Positions 11,249-19,657 of a DNA stretch of 21,303 nt are shown piece after piece; the first letter of the stretch is position 1; every line of letters starts with the position of its first letter. A program made the translations under genes and the position numbers. The stretch is from a virus. A model generated the notes under the pieces. It was not told the origin of the DNA and made no database searches. It was given only the letters and a program-made list of their open reading frames with translations. The stretch spans positions 1 to 21,303 of the IMG/VR virus record IMGVR_UViG_3300023106_000159; one strand, 5' to 3'.

Positions 11249-14200
11249 ATGGCTACTCTCAGGGCAGCAGAACTCGAAGTGCTCTTCACAGCTGACACGA
11301 GCCAGGTCGAGAAGGCCGACAAGGACGTCAAGTCGATCGGCGAGCGGATCGAGAAGAAGCCGATCAAGGCGACGGTCACCGCAGACGAGAAGGACGCTCT
11401 CGCGGGCATGGACCGTGTCGAGCAGGCGGCAAAGAAGCTGGTGTCGGCCGACACCGCACTGAAGCTCGACGCCGACGTCACGCGTGCCGAGAAGAGCCTC
11501 GACCGCGCGAAGCAACGTCTCGCCGACCTCGAGGTGCGGGCGCTCGGTGGACTCGACGTGACGGCTGATGTGCGTCGCGCCGAGGCGAACCTGCAGAAGG
11601 TCGGCCGTCAACTCGACGGCCTTCGCACCGCTCGGTCGAAGATCGAGATCGAAGCCGACACCGAGGACGCGCTGGATGCGCTCCACGAGCTCGGCGGCGC
11701 GGTCGAGAACGTCGTCTCCCGGGACACAGCGATTCGCATCAACGCCGACGTCGACAAGGCACAGAACAACATCACCGGCATGGTCGCGCAACTGGCGATC
11801 CTCCGCGCCATGGATCCCAACGTCCAAGTCTCGGCCGACATCCGCCGCGCGCAGATCGGGCTCGAGAAGGCCCGGTCTGAGCTGAAGGCGCTCGAGGGTG
11901 CTCGGGCGACGATGGTGGTCGAGGTCGACGGCGACGGCGCGAAGAAGCAGCTCGTCGGCGTAGCCGACTACGCCGGAGAAGCCGGCGACGACGCCGGGTC
12001 GAACTTCGGCCTCGGGATCATCGGAGCACTCGCGACGATCCCCATCGTCGGCGCTGTAGTCGGCATCGGTGCCGAGGCGGCGAAAGCACTCGTCGGGGCG
12101 CTCAACGATGGGCTGAAGCAAGAAGCGTCCTACGACCGCCTGCAGGGCCTCACCGGGATCAGCGAGGCCGACGCGCTTCGCCTGGGACGTGCGGCCGGCG
12201 AAGCCTACGCGAACGTCTTCGGTGAGTCGGTCGAGGCCAACATGGACACCGCTCGGCTCGCGCTGCAGTTCAACCTCATCGACGCCGACGCGTCCACGAA
12301 GAGTGCGCAGAAGGTCGTCGAAGGGCTGTCCGGAATCGCGGATGTCCTCGGCGAGGACGTGCGTCCCATCGCGGCCGCCGTGTCCACTCTCCTGAGCTCG
12401 GGCGTGGCGAAGTCCGCACAGGGTGCATTCGATCTGCTCGCGACCGGTGCCCGCGAAGGTGTGAACCGGGGAGAAGACCTCCTCGACACCTTCACCGAGT
12501 ACCCGGCGGTGTTCGCGCGGCTCGGGCTGACGGGCGAGGAAGCGCTCGGCCTAATCAGCCAGGGGCTGGACGCCGGCGCACGGAACAGCGACATCGCGGC
12601 AGACGCCCTCAAGGAGTTCCAGATCCGGGCGACCGACGCATCGAAGACGTCGACCGAGGGCTACAAGATGCTCGGGCTGTCCGCCGAAGACATGACGGCG
12701 AAGATCTCTCGCGGTGGCGCGGAAGCCCGTGACGGGTTGGACCTCGTGCTCACCAAGCTCCGCGAGACGGAAGATCCCGTGGTTCGGAATGCTGCCGCCG
12801 TCGCCCTGTTCGGCACGAAGGCCGAAGACCTCGGCGCGGCACTGTTCGCCATGGACCTCTCGACCGCCGTCGACCAGCTCAACGGCGTGACCGGGTCGGC
12901 GCAGAAGATGTTCGACACCCTCTCGGACAACGACGCGACGAAGATGGAGCAGGCTCAGCGCAACATCGGGGTGGCGGCGGACGGCATCAAGGGCGCGCTC
13001 GCGGCCGCGTTCTCCGAGCCCCTCGGCGATCTGGCTACGTTCGTCTCGGAGAACCGCGGCCCCGTGCTGCAGTTCCTGCTCGACATGGCGAACGGCGCGC
13101 TCGACTTCGGCGTCTTCATGGTCGAGGCGGCAGCCAACGGATCCGAGGCACTCGGCGAGTTCATCGCCGGACCCGGCTCGGAGATGGTCGACCTGCTCAT
13201 CCAGGTGCAGAAGTTCATCAACCCCTTCGCGGACACCTCGGCGCTTGAGGACATGCGCGACGAAATGAAGGAGTTCGACACCGTCACGGCTCTGGTCGCC
13301 GACACGATGCGCACGAAGCTGATCGACCAAGGCATCGAGCCTGCCCGCGTGAAGCTGAACGAGTTCGGCGATGGTGCTGTCGCCATGGGATTCCTCAACG
13401 ACGCCTCGCTGCGTCTGGCGAACGCGATCAGCGAGGTCGGGTTCAAAGCCGATGGTGCAGCGATCGGGCTGGACAGCATCGACCTGGCGAACCTACGCGC
13501 ATCGGGCTCGGGCAAGATGCTCGAGGACCAGGTGCGCAACTCGATCGCGGCAATGGCCGAAGAGGTCGACGCGGCGGCGACCGCAGGCGAAGGGCAAGAC
13601 CAGCTCGCCGAGCGCTACCGTGCGTCGACCGATGCGATCGTGGGTCAGCTCGTACAGATGGGGCTGACGGAAGCGCAGGCGCGGGCTCTGATCGACACCG
13701 TGCTGCAGACTCCCGCGTCGGCGACGACCGCGTTCGGGTCTAATGCCGTCGAGCAGCAGGGGATTGTGCAGTCCCTCGCCGAGCGGATCACAACTCTGCC
13801 GGACGGGTCGGTCGTGATCAAGGCCAGCACCGACGAAGCCGACGAGAAGTTCCGGGCGTTCATCAACCGGTGGAACGGAGCGACTGTGAACCTGACGGCC
13901 ACGGGCAGCGGCAAGCTCGGCTCCGGAATCCTCGGGAAGGCGGACGGCGGGCTCGTCGAGTTCATGGCGCAGGGGGGCATACGCGGTCTGACCTCCATGG
14001 ACCCGGTCGCTCAGGTCGTCCCCGCGAACACATGGCGTGTTGTCGGTGACCGCGGGGACGTGCCGGAGTCGTACATCCCACTCGATGGGTCCGCACGCTC
14101 GATGGCGATCCTTCTGGAAACGATGAGCCGCATGGGCGTCATGGCGGCCGGCAGCGACGGCGGAGCTTCTGTGACGGCGTCTCAGGTCACGCATAACCAC

Positions 14201-14281
14201 ACGTGGCAAATCACGACGAGCGGTGACGCGGAAGCGGCCGTCAAGGACGGAATCCGGCAGATGGGGTTGGTTGCATCGTGA
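11249..14281 (+). CDS. Tape measure protein
   Basis: The 1010-residue product is the longest in the window and follows the chaperones, as the tape measure does in siphoviruses. ATG 11249 follows CCGGAGGTGACCC. Residues 1-230 hold four similar coiled-coil units of the form ADVxxAExxLxxAxxxLxxL (near 73-95, 104-127, 164-185 and 194-217). A Gly/Ile/Val-rich hydrophobic stretch lies at about 253-276, as seen in tape measures that insert into the host membrane. The rest is mainly helical. Its length sets tail length: at about 0.15 nm per residue, a general rule for helical tape measures, this implies about 150 nm. No peptidase motif was found in it. Confidence 0.95.
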   Translation: MATLRAAELEVLFTADTSQVEKADKDVKSIGERIEKKPIKATVTADEKDALAGMDRVEQAAKKLVSADTALKLDADVTRAEKSLDRAKQRLADLEVRALGGLDVTADVRRAEANLQKVGRQLDGLRTARSKIEIEADTEDALDALHELGGAVENVVSRDTAIRINADVDKAQNNITGMVAQLAILRAMDPNVQVSADIRRAQIGLEKARSELKALEGARATMVVEVDGDGAKKQLVGVADYAGEAGDDAGSNFGLGIIGALATIPIVGAVVGIGAEAAKALVGALNDGLKQEASYDRLQGLTGISEADALRLGRAAGEAYANVFGESVEANMDTARLALQFNLIDADASTKSAQKVVEGLSGIADVLGEDVRPIAAAVSTLLSSGVAKSAQGAFDLLATGAREGVNRGEDLLDTFTEYPAVFARLGLTGEEALGLISQGLDAGARNSDIAADALKEFQIRATDASKTSTEGYKMLGLSAEDMTAKISRGGAEARDGLDLVLTKLRETEDPVVRNAAAVALFGTKAEDLGAALFAMDLSTAVDQLNGVTGSAQKMFDTLSDNDATKMEQAQRNIGVAADGIKGALAAAFSEPLGDLATFVSENRGPVLQFLLDMANGALDFGVFMVEAAANGSEALGEFIAGPGSEMVDLLIQVQKFINPFADTSALEDMRDEMKEFDTVTALVADTMRTKLIDQGIEPARVKLNEFGDGAVAMGFLNDASLRLANAISEVGFKADGAAIGLDSIDLANLRASGSGKMLEDQVRNSIAAMAEEVDAAATAGEGQDQLAERYRASTDAIVGQLVQMGLTEAQARALIDTVLQTPASATTAFGSNAVEQQGIVQSLAERITTLPDGSVVIKASTDEADEKFRAFINRWNGATVNLTATGSGKLGSGILGKADGGLVEFMAQGGIRGLTSMDPVAQVVPANTWRVVGDRGDVPESYIPLDGSARSMAILLETMSRMGVMAAGSDGGASVTASQVTHNHTWQITTSGDAEAAVKDGIRQMGLVAS

Positions 14282-15135
14282 GGAACCTTTCGACGACGAC
14301 GATCGCCCTCGGCCTCGACGGGCCCGTGCTGAACACAGTCGACGAGTTCGGCACGTTCTGGCGCGTCCCGCCGAGGGGGTTCACGGGTTGGGGCGAGCCA
14401 GCCTCGACCCTGCGACCCGTTCAGAAGCCGCGCCAGTCGGGAGCGTGGGCCGGAAAGTCCTCCAATGTGGCGCGCACGATCGGCGTCTCCGGAACGATAA
14501 CCGCCCTCACTCCGGCGCTGTTGAACGCTGCGATCGAGCAGCTAATCACAGCGGTGACCAACGCGGCTTTCCGGTTCACTGTCACCGAGTCCGGCGCATC
14601 CCGGTGGGTTGCGGCTCGGAGGCAAGGCGAGACCATCGCCGTCAAGGTCACGGCCCTCGTCGCGAGCTTCTCGATCCAGGTCGTGTCGCTCGACTCCCGC
14701 AAGTTCGGCGAAACACTGACCGGCTCCACCCTGCTACCAGTCACAGCGGGTGGCCTCACCGTGCCGTTCACGCTGCCAGTCTCCATCGCATCCACGGTGG
14801 TGTCAGGGCAGATCGCACTCTTCAACCCGGGCAACGAAGTCGGCCCGGTCGTGCTGCGAATCGACGGCCCGGTGGGAGGGCCGCAGATTACTCATAGCGG
14901 CACCGGTCGCCCGCTCGTTTTTGCGAGCTCGCTGGCTCTCGCCGCTGGCGAGTGGCTGACGGTGGACATGGACAAGCGCACCGCGATGGCAAACGACCAA
15001 GCGTCGCGTAGCACCTACATAACGTCGCGGGAATGGTCCGGCTTCGACCCAGGCCTGAACTCCTGGGGGTTCAGCGCCACAGGCTATGACGCGGGCGCGA
15101 AGCTCACCGTCATGGCGACCCCCGCCTCCAAATAG
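14278..15135 (+). CDS. Distal tail / minor tail protein
   Basis: GTG at 14278 overlaps the tape measure stop (GTGA). The 285-residue product is the first after the tape measure, the usual place of the distal tail (Dit) protein. The N-terminal half, with TIALGLDGPVLNTVDEFG, ARTIGVSGTITALTPALLNAAI and AVTNAAFRFTVTESG, fits the ring-forming Dit/BPP-like fold. The second half has strands (LTVPFTLPVSIASTVVSGQIAL, GPVVLRIDGPVGGPQI) reminiscent of a galectin-like or carbohydrate-binding addition. It joins the tube to the baseplate and may contact the cell surface. Family assignment is by position and composition. Confidence 0.7.
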   Translation: MRNLSTTTIALGLDGPVLNTVDEFGTFWRVPPRGFTGWGEPASTLRPVQKPRQSGAWAGKSSNVARTIGVSGTITALTPALLNAAIEQLITAVTNAAFRFTVTESGASRWVAARRQGETIAVKVTALVASFSIQVVSLDSRKFGETLTGSTLLPVTAGGLTVPFTLPVSIASTVVSGQIALFNPGNEVGPVVLRIDGPVGGPQITHSGTGRPLVFASSLALAAGEWLTVDMDKRTAMANDQASRSTYITSREWSGFDPGLNSWGFSATGYDAGAKLTVMATPASK

Positions 15136-15148
15136 TCACACATTCGCA

Positions 15149-15174
15149 GGCCGCCACACAGCGGCCCTCTTCGT
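15149..15174 (+). terminator. Short terminator-like hairpin in tail operon
   Basis: GGCCGC (15149-15154) and GCGGCC (15161-15166) pair around CACACA, followed by CTCTTCGTT. It lies in the only sizeable gap among the minor tail genes (15136-15188). The stem is only 6 bp and the T-run is interrupted, so termination is probably partial. Confidence 0.5.
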
Positions 15175-15188
15175 TCTAGGGAGTCTTC

Positions 15189-16070
15189 ATGGCTGCACGT
15201 CTCGGTTGGGCTGACGCGGTAGCGGGCGCCCCGTCTTATGTTGGCCGCGCCCTGCGGCAAATGTCATCGGTCTTCCTCGGCGGAGCCACGGCGGCGCGCC
15301 CGCTCGGCGCGCGCAGCGGCGTCCGTCCGGGGACTCCGACCACCATCGCGACTGCGACGTCGACGACGTGGACGGTGACTCCGTTCGCTGGCGTGATCGA
15401 CCTTCAGACGGCCGCGATCGCCGGGCCCTACCAGTTCGCGTTCGACACGAACCAGACCGGCGTAGTGACGGCCGCCGGCGGCGCGGCAAGGACCGACCTG
15501 CTGTTCGTGCGCGTGAACGACGCGGCCGAGGGCGACGGCACGGCGGGTGCCCCGTTCGTGGAGATCGGTTACCAGGCGGGCAACCTCACGCCGCCCGCGC
15601 GCTCGTTCGCACTCGCACAGATCAACGTGCCCGCGTCGGGCGGAGGCGCGCCCACCACCATATGGCTCGCGCCCTACACCGTGGCGGCCGGCGGCATTCA
15701 GCCGGTGAATGCAGGCGGCTACCCTGCTTCGCCCTACATCGGGCAGCACGTCGACGATCCGGCCCTCGGGCTCGTCCGATTCAACGGCGCCCTCTGGATC
15801 CCTGTGGGGAACTACACGGAAGCGGCAGGCACGCTCGCTGCTGGCTCGTCCGTCGGCTCGAACAACATCGTCTTCCCCGCCAACCGGTTCACCGTCCCGC
15901 CGATCGTCAACGTGACTCCGCTGAACATCCCCGTCGGCGCGATCATGGGCGTGACCGCGAAGACCGCAACTGGCATGACGATCACCTTCTCCAACTCGGG
16001 CGGATTCGTGAACGGCGTCGGGTTCGACTGGACCGCGCGCCAGATGACCGCCACGACGGCGGCCGGCTGA
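15189..16070 (+). CDS. Minor tail protein, possible receptor-binding role
   Basis: ATG 15189 follows CTAGGGAGTC. The 293-residue product starts with an Arg/Ala-rich helix (MAARLGWADAVAGAPSYVGRALRQ), then a strand-rich region (TTWTVTPFAGVIDLQTA, ARTDLLFVRVNDAAEG, FVEIGYQAG), a Pro/Gly-rich centre and a C-terminal beta domain (residues about 225-293: FTVPPIVNVTPLNIPVGAIMGV and ITFSNSGGFVNGVGFDWTARQ) that looks like the small lectin-like caps found on phage tail tips and fibres. It may bind host surface sugars. The start of the next gene overlaps its stop by one base. Confidence 0.65.
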   Translation: MAARLGWADAVAGAPSYVGRALRQMSSVFLGGATAARPLGARSGVRPGTPTTIATATSTTWTVTPFAGVIDLQTAAIAGPYQFAFDTNQTGVVTAAGGAARTDLLFVRVNDAAEGDGTAGAPFVEIGYQAGNLTPPARSFALAQINVPASGGGAPTTIWLAPYTVAAGGIQPVNAGGYPASPYIGQHVDDPALGLVRFNGALWIPVGNYTEAAGTLAAGSSVGSNNIVFPANRFTVPPIVNVTPLNIPVGAIMGVTAKTATGMTITFSNSGGFVNGVGFDWTARQMTATTAAG

Positions 16071-17023
16071 TGCCCGGCTACCGGCTGCCGTTCCCCGACA
16101 GCACGATCCCTACCGGGGGGACGTTCGCGGACCGCACGCCCCCGCGGGTGGTTGGGCACCGCGGCACGGACTGGTCCTTCTTCAAGGGCGCCCGCGGCGC
16201 GATCGGTTCCGTCTGCCGCGGCCGCGTCGTCAAAAAGGGATGGTCGTCGATCGTCGGATGGTGGGTCGAGGTCGCGTCGCTTGAGGGCGACGGCATGTTC
16301 TGGACCTACTGCCACATGGCGTCGGCATCGCCGCTCGCGGTTGGCGACGTCGTCGACACGGGCGACCGCGTCGGCATCGTCGGGGCTACCGGCTCCGCAG
16401 CTCGAGGAGCGCACCTGCACCTCGCCGGCTCGAAGGTCCGGGGCGGCGGGCTCGCGGAGAGCCTGTCGAAGCTCGTCGATCCGCACGCCTACATCGCGTC
16501 CCACTCCGCCGGAACCGCCGGCGGCAAAGCAACCCCGCTCGACAACGCCCCTGTGGCGCAGGAGGAAGACGAAGACATGCCCAAGCCCATCTACTTCATC
16601 GCGAACGACAACCTCGGCCTGACCGTCAACGTGGGATTCGAGGACGTCTGGTGCCGACCGTTCCCGAGTTCCCCTCTGCTGCGGATGACGCAGGGCCAGT
16701 GGACAGAGTTCAACAACGACCGGACCCCGCTCGAGGTGAACAAGGACTACTTCTGGAAGTCGGGCTCGTGGTTCGGTCTCGCGTTCGCCGAAGACAACCT
16801 GGTGCGTGCGTGGAACGTCTCCGCTCATCCGTGGCTGAACCCGTCCGTCACCGCGCAGGTGGACATCGACGCGCTCGTCGCCGCGATCGACGCGCGCGCC
16901 CTGCCCGTCGACGCCGACGAGGCGAAGCACATCGCCGAGACACGCGCCGAGCTCATCGCGATGAAGGCCCAGATCGAGGCGCTGCCGGACGCCGTCCGCG
17001 CCAACATCAAGGCCGCCCTCTAA
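16070..17023 (+). CDS. M23-family peptidoglycan peptidase with C-terminal domain
   Basis: ATG at 16070 overlaps the previous stop (TGATG). Residues 1-150 are a LytM/M23 zinc endopeptidase: GHRGTDW (His30, Asp34), CHM (His82) and HLHL (His115, His117), the metal ligands and catalytic histidines of the family. The enzyme cuts peptidoglycan cross-links. After an acidic linker (QEEDED, 164-169) comes a 148-residue domain (PIYFIANDNLGLTVNVGF, WCRPFP, then DYFWKSGSWFG) and a helical end rich in Ala and Glu. It could be the endolysin or a tail-associated enzyme for entry. Position among minor tail genes favours the latter, but no other endolysin is seen. A possible internal start lies at 16577. Confidence 0.85.
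   Translation: MPGYRLPFPDSTIPTGGTFADRTPPRVVGHRGTDWSFFKGARGAIGSVCRGRVVKKGWSSIVGWWVEVASLEGDGMFWTYCHMASASPLAVGDVVDTGDRVGIVGATGSAARGAHLHLAGSKVRGGGLAESLSKLVDPHAYIASHSAGTAGGKATPLDNAPVAQEEDEDMPKPIYFIANDNLGLTVNVGFEDVWCRPFPSSPLLRMTQGQWTEFNNDRTPLEVNKDYFWKSGSWFGLAFAEDNLVRAWNVSAHPWLNPSVTAQVDIDALVAAIDARALPVDADEAKHIAETRAELIAMKAQIEALPDAVRANIKAAL
16577..17023 (+). CDS. Possible nested product: C-terminal domain of the M23 gene
   Basis: An AGGAGGA at 16560-16566 stands 10 nt before an in-frame ATG at 16577, exactly at the boundary between peptidase linker and C-terminal domain. Translation there would give a 148-residue protein without the peptidase. Several endolysin genes make a free binding domain this way, which then assembles with the full enzyme. 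The spacing is a little long, so this is a moderate candidate. Confidence 0.4.
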   Translation: MPKPIYFIANDNLGLTVNVGFEDVWCRPFPSSPLLRMTQGQWTEFNNDRTPLEVNKDYFWKSGSWFGLAFAEDNLVRAWNVSAHPWLNPSVTAQVDIDALVAAIDARALPVDADEAKHIAETRAELIAMKAQIEALPDAVRANIKAAL

Positions 17024-17040
17024 CCCAGCTAGGAGCACCC

Positions 17041-18168
17041 ATGCCGAACTACCAGTGGCTCGCCACGGAGATGCGGACCGGCAAGGTGATAGCTGACCTC
17101 CCCGACGTCGCGGGCAACAACGGCGCACCGCTGACGGTGAAGCAGACGATGGGTCGCTACGAGCAGATCGTGGCGACCATCCCCCTGCCGACCGCGCCCG
17201 AGAATTGGCAGCGCGCCACCCAGCCCGGGGCGAGCACGCTGGTGCTGCTGCAGGACGACAAGCCGATCTGGGGCGCGTACGTAGCTCGGCGGCCGCGCAC
17301 CCCGGGTGATGAGATGCAGATGCCGCTGATGAGCATCGAAGGCTATCTGGATCGTCGGTATGTCGGTGACGTGACCTACACGGCGACCGGACAGAACAGC
17401 ATCATCCAGTCGCTCGTCGCCGCTTACGTCACGGCCGGGTCGAACGGCGGGATCCCGCTGCGGGTGCAGATCGTCAACGGCGGGGCCGGGAAGCTGCGGG
17501 ACCGGAGCTGCTTCGACAAGGACGACAAGACGGTCTATTCGGTCGTGCAGGACCTCGCCGGGCTGGTCGACGGTCCCGAATGGACCGTCGGGTGGGAGCA
17601 CCTGTCGAACCCGGAGCGGTACACCCCGGTGCTCTACGTCGGAGACCGACTCGGGAGCGCGGTCCCGGCCGGGCTCGCGCCGGCCGCCACGTTCGAGATT
17701 CCCGGTGCGATGCACGACTTCTTGCACATGCAGGATTTCGGGGCGAGCGCCGGCGCGAACGACGTCATGGCCTACTCCTCGGGGCAGGGCACGCTGCGAC
17801 CGCAGTCGCCCCGCCAGGTGGCGCCCGACCCCGACCGTCCCACTTTCGAGTTCCGCTTCTCTCCCTCGACCTCCATCACCTCGATCGACACTTTGACTGG
17901 GCACGCTCAAGGCAAGCTCGCTCAGATGTTGGGTGGATCCGATTCGCTGGCCATGTCCGTGATCGCCGAAGACGCACCACAGCTCGGTGTGGACTGGATT
18001 CTCGGCGACGACATCGGCTTCCAGCTTGGCGGGATAGACGCATCCGGCGAGGACACCGTGCCGGCATTCCCCGGGGGCCTTGCCGGTGTGGCACGCGCAG
18101 TCGGGTGGGAGCTGGAACTCTCCGAAACCCCCATCATCACCCCGATCATCGCCGGCGCGGCAATCTAG
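17041..18168 (+). CDS. Gp37-like minor tail / baseplate hub protein
   Basis: ATG 17041 follows CTAGGAGCACCC. The 375-residue product has the features of ReqiPepy6 gp37-like or gp27-hub-like proteins of actinophage baseplates: a start with YQWLATEMRTGKVIADLPDV, a strand-rich N-half (TLVLLQDDKPIWGAYVARR, MSIEGYLDRRYVG), a mixed centre (YSVVQDLAGLVDGPEWTVGWE) and a C-half with VLYVGDRLGS and SMSVIAEDA-like strands. Hub proteins form the central ring through which the tape measure and DNA leave. The family name rests on recollection of such proteins. Baseplate location is well supported by gene order. Confidence 0.7.
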   Translation: MPNYQWLATEMRTGKVIADLPDVAGNNGAPLTVKQTMGRYEQIVATIPLPTAPENWQRATQPGASTLVLLQDDKPIWGAYVARRPRTPGDEMQMPLMSIEGYLDRRYVGDVTYTATGQNSIIQSLVAAYVTAGSNGGIPLRVQIVNGGAGKLRDRSCFDKDDKTVYSVVQDLAGLVDGPEWTVGWEHLSNPERYTPVLYVGDRLGSAVPAGLAPAATFEIPGAMHDFLHMQDFGASAGANDVMAYSSGQGTLRPQSPRQVAPDPDRPTFEFRFSPSTSITSIDTLTGHAQGKLAQMLGGSDSLAMSVIAEDAPQLGVDWILGDDIGFQLGGIDASGEDTVPAFPGGLAGVARAVGWELELSETPIITPIIAGAAI

Positions 18169-18177
18169 GAGGAGCCC

Positions 18178-19134
18178 ATGACCAACCCCGGTGACCTCGT
18201 CCCCTACGGCGACGACGCTCTTGTGCGCAGGCAAGACGACACGATTCGCAAGATGCGGGAGGCATCTGCATCACGCTCGCTCGGCTCGTCCCAAATGGGC
18301 GGCGGCGGGGTGCTGCAGATCGACGGCGACCTTCGCGTGAACGGTGGCATCACCCTTCCCGGCGTTCTCAGCTCGGCGGGCGGGTTGACGGCGACCGCGG
18401 GGAACATCAGCGCGCCGGTGGGCAACGTGTCGGCAGGCGGGAACGTGACGGCAGGCGCTGCCATTAGCGCCGCCGGGCTGATCAGCGGCGGCGGCCTGAG
18501 CTCGGGCGGAGCGATCACTGCGCCTGGGCAGATCAGCGGCGGCTCCGGCGTTTTCAACGGCGGTCTCTACTCCACCGACGCGTACAGCTTCAACATCACC
18601 GGCACGCGCGTGGCGGGCTGGCACCAGATCGACGGGCATATCGGCACGGCGTCGTCGTCAGAACGGTTCAAGACGCACATCGTCGACGCCGACCTGGTCG
18701 CGAAGGCCGAAGCGATCCTCGACTGCCAGCTTGTCTACTACAACTATCGGGCGGAGATCGCGAAGCGCGACGACCCCGAAGCGCCCGGCTACATCGGCCC
18801 CGACTACAAGGTGCATCGGGAACTGGGCATGATCGCCGAACGGCTGCACGAGGCCGGGCTGTGGGAGTTCGTGGTCTACGAGCGCGACGTGACGACGAAG
18901 GATCAGGTCACAGTCGACGACGAAGGCAATGAGACCGTGACGCAGGTCTACGCCGGCGACACCCTTCGGCTGAACGCGGACGGCGAGCCGATCCCCTACA
19001 GCATCCACTACGAAAACTTCTCGCTCGGGGTGCTCGCCGCCACTCAGTACCTCTACGGGCTGTGGAAGGTCGACCACGAGCAGCTCGAACAAAACACGGA
19101 AGCGATCGCTGATTTGCAGCGGCGGCTCGGCTAG
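18178..19134 (+). CDS. Tail spike/fibre with S74 self-cleaving chaperone
   Basis: ATG 18178 follows AGGAGGAGCCC. The 318-residue protein has a short N-terminal helix (residues 12-35, likely for attachment), a Gly/Ala/Ser-rich stretch of short repeats (about 42-130, NISAPVGNVSAGGNVTAG, then ISAAGLISGGG) suited to a trimeric beta-helix, and a C-terminal S74 intramolecular chaperone (about 157-318). The chaperone motif SSERFK has Ser160, Arg163 and Lys165, with the Ser-Lys spacing of 5 known from endosialidase S911/K916, so cleavage before Ser160 would be expected. The C-terminus is a helical coiled-coil (HEQLEQNTEAIADLQRRLG). It is probably the receptor-binding spike. Its stop shares CTAG with the convergent gene. 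Confidence 0.85.
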   Translation: MTNPGDLVPYGDDALVRRQDDTIRKMREASASRSLGSSQMGGGGVLQIDGDLRVNGGITLPGVLSSAGGLTATAGNISAPVGNVSAGGNVTAGAAISAAGLISGGGLSSGGAITAPGQISGGSGVFNGGLYSTDAYSFNITGTRVAGWHQIDGHIGTASSSERFKTHIVDADLVAKAEAILDCQLVYYNYRAEIAKRDDPEAPGYIGPDYKVHRELGMIAERLHEAGLWEFVVYERDVTTKDQVTVDDEGNETVTQVYAGDTLRLNADGEPIPYSIHYENFSLGVLAATQYLYGLWKVDHEQLEQNTEAIADLQRRLG

Positions 19135-19643
19135 GGCTTCATCCAATTGGTGCAGACGTTGTTGGCGTCATACGCCTGGCATTGTTCGCCGCCGGCACCG
19201 AGCGCCTCGCAGTTGCTCTCGTTGCCCGCCGCATCGACTGCGTTCGCCTTCGTGCCAGCCGGGCACTTCACGGCCCCGCCTCCGCTCGAGCGCTTTACCG
19301 GCTTCGCGGCGGCCTGCCGTGCTGCTTCGTCCGCAGCCGCCTGTACGGCAGCCGCTTCCGCTGCGACCCGAGCAACTTCCGCGACGCGGGCCGCTTCGAC
19401 CTCTGCTGCGATCCGCTCGTTCTCCACGCGGATCGCCTCAACGTCTTCGTTGATGAGAACGGCGGTCTGGTCGAAGGCATCGGCGAGCACGCCGGGGGCT
19501 TCGCCGAACGATGCGGCCGCGGCAGCTTCGGCCTTCTGGTCAGCCCGCCACTGCGCGTTAGCGCGGAGCCCGACCATGCCACCGCCGATGACAGCGACGA
19601 GCGCGATGGTGCCGATGACGGTGCGGATCCGCGGTTTCTTCAT
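19131..19643 (-). CDS. Membrane-anchored Ala-rich protein with four-Cys tail (moron candidate)
   Basis: The minus-strand frame from ATG at 19643-19641 gives 170 residues. KKPRIR is followed by a membrane segment (residues 8-28), which predicts a short cytoplasmic N-terminus and an outside C-terminus. Residues 55-115 form an Ala/Glu/Arg-rich helical stretch, then a Gly/Ser linker, then a C-terminal part with Cys127, 145, 155 and 164 (KCPAGTKANAVDAAGNESNC and CQAYDANNVC), likely two disulphides. It is the only minus-strand gene inside the late block, typical of a moron. No clear Shine-Dalgarno is visible, and an AT-rich patch 6-16 bp upstream may be the promoter of a leaderless mRNA. Function is unknown: exclusion, wall binding or lysis control are options. 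Confidence 0.7.
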   Translation of the reverse strand: MKKPRIRTVIGTIALVAVIGGGMVGLRANAQWRADQKAEAAAAASFGEAPGVLADAFDQTAVLINEDVEAIRVENERIAAEVEAARVAEVARVAAEAAAVQAAADEAARQAAAKPVKRSSGGGAVKCPAGTKANAVDAAGNESNCEALGAGGEQCQAYDANNVCTNWMKP

Positions 19644-19648
19644 GAGCG

Positions 19649-19657
19649 AAATTTAAA
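19649..19657 (-). promoter_or_regulatory. AT-rich patch, possible promoter for the minus-strand gene
   Basis: AAATTTAAA is a rare AT-only run in GC-rich DNA, six bases upstream of the minus-strand start. Read on the minus strand, TTAAAT or TAAATT would be a -10 element close enough for a leaderless mRNA. No clear -35 is visible. The inference rests on composition and place. Confidence 0.3.

Noticed and set aside
15368-16069. Upstream extension of the M23 gene frame through the previous gene
   Set aside because: The extension is Arg-rich and overlaps a well-supported minor tail gene. The M23 domain begins properly at ATG 16070 with a TGATG overlap.
19147-19656. Plus-strand frames (169 and 192 residues) opposite the reverse membrane gene
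   Set aside because: The minus-strand frame has a clear basic N-terminus, membrane segment, stalk and ordered cysteines. The plus-strand frames are Ala/Ser-rich or Arg-rich with no recognisable layout.
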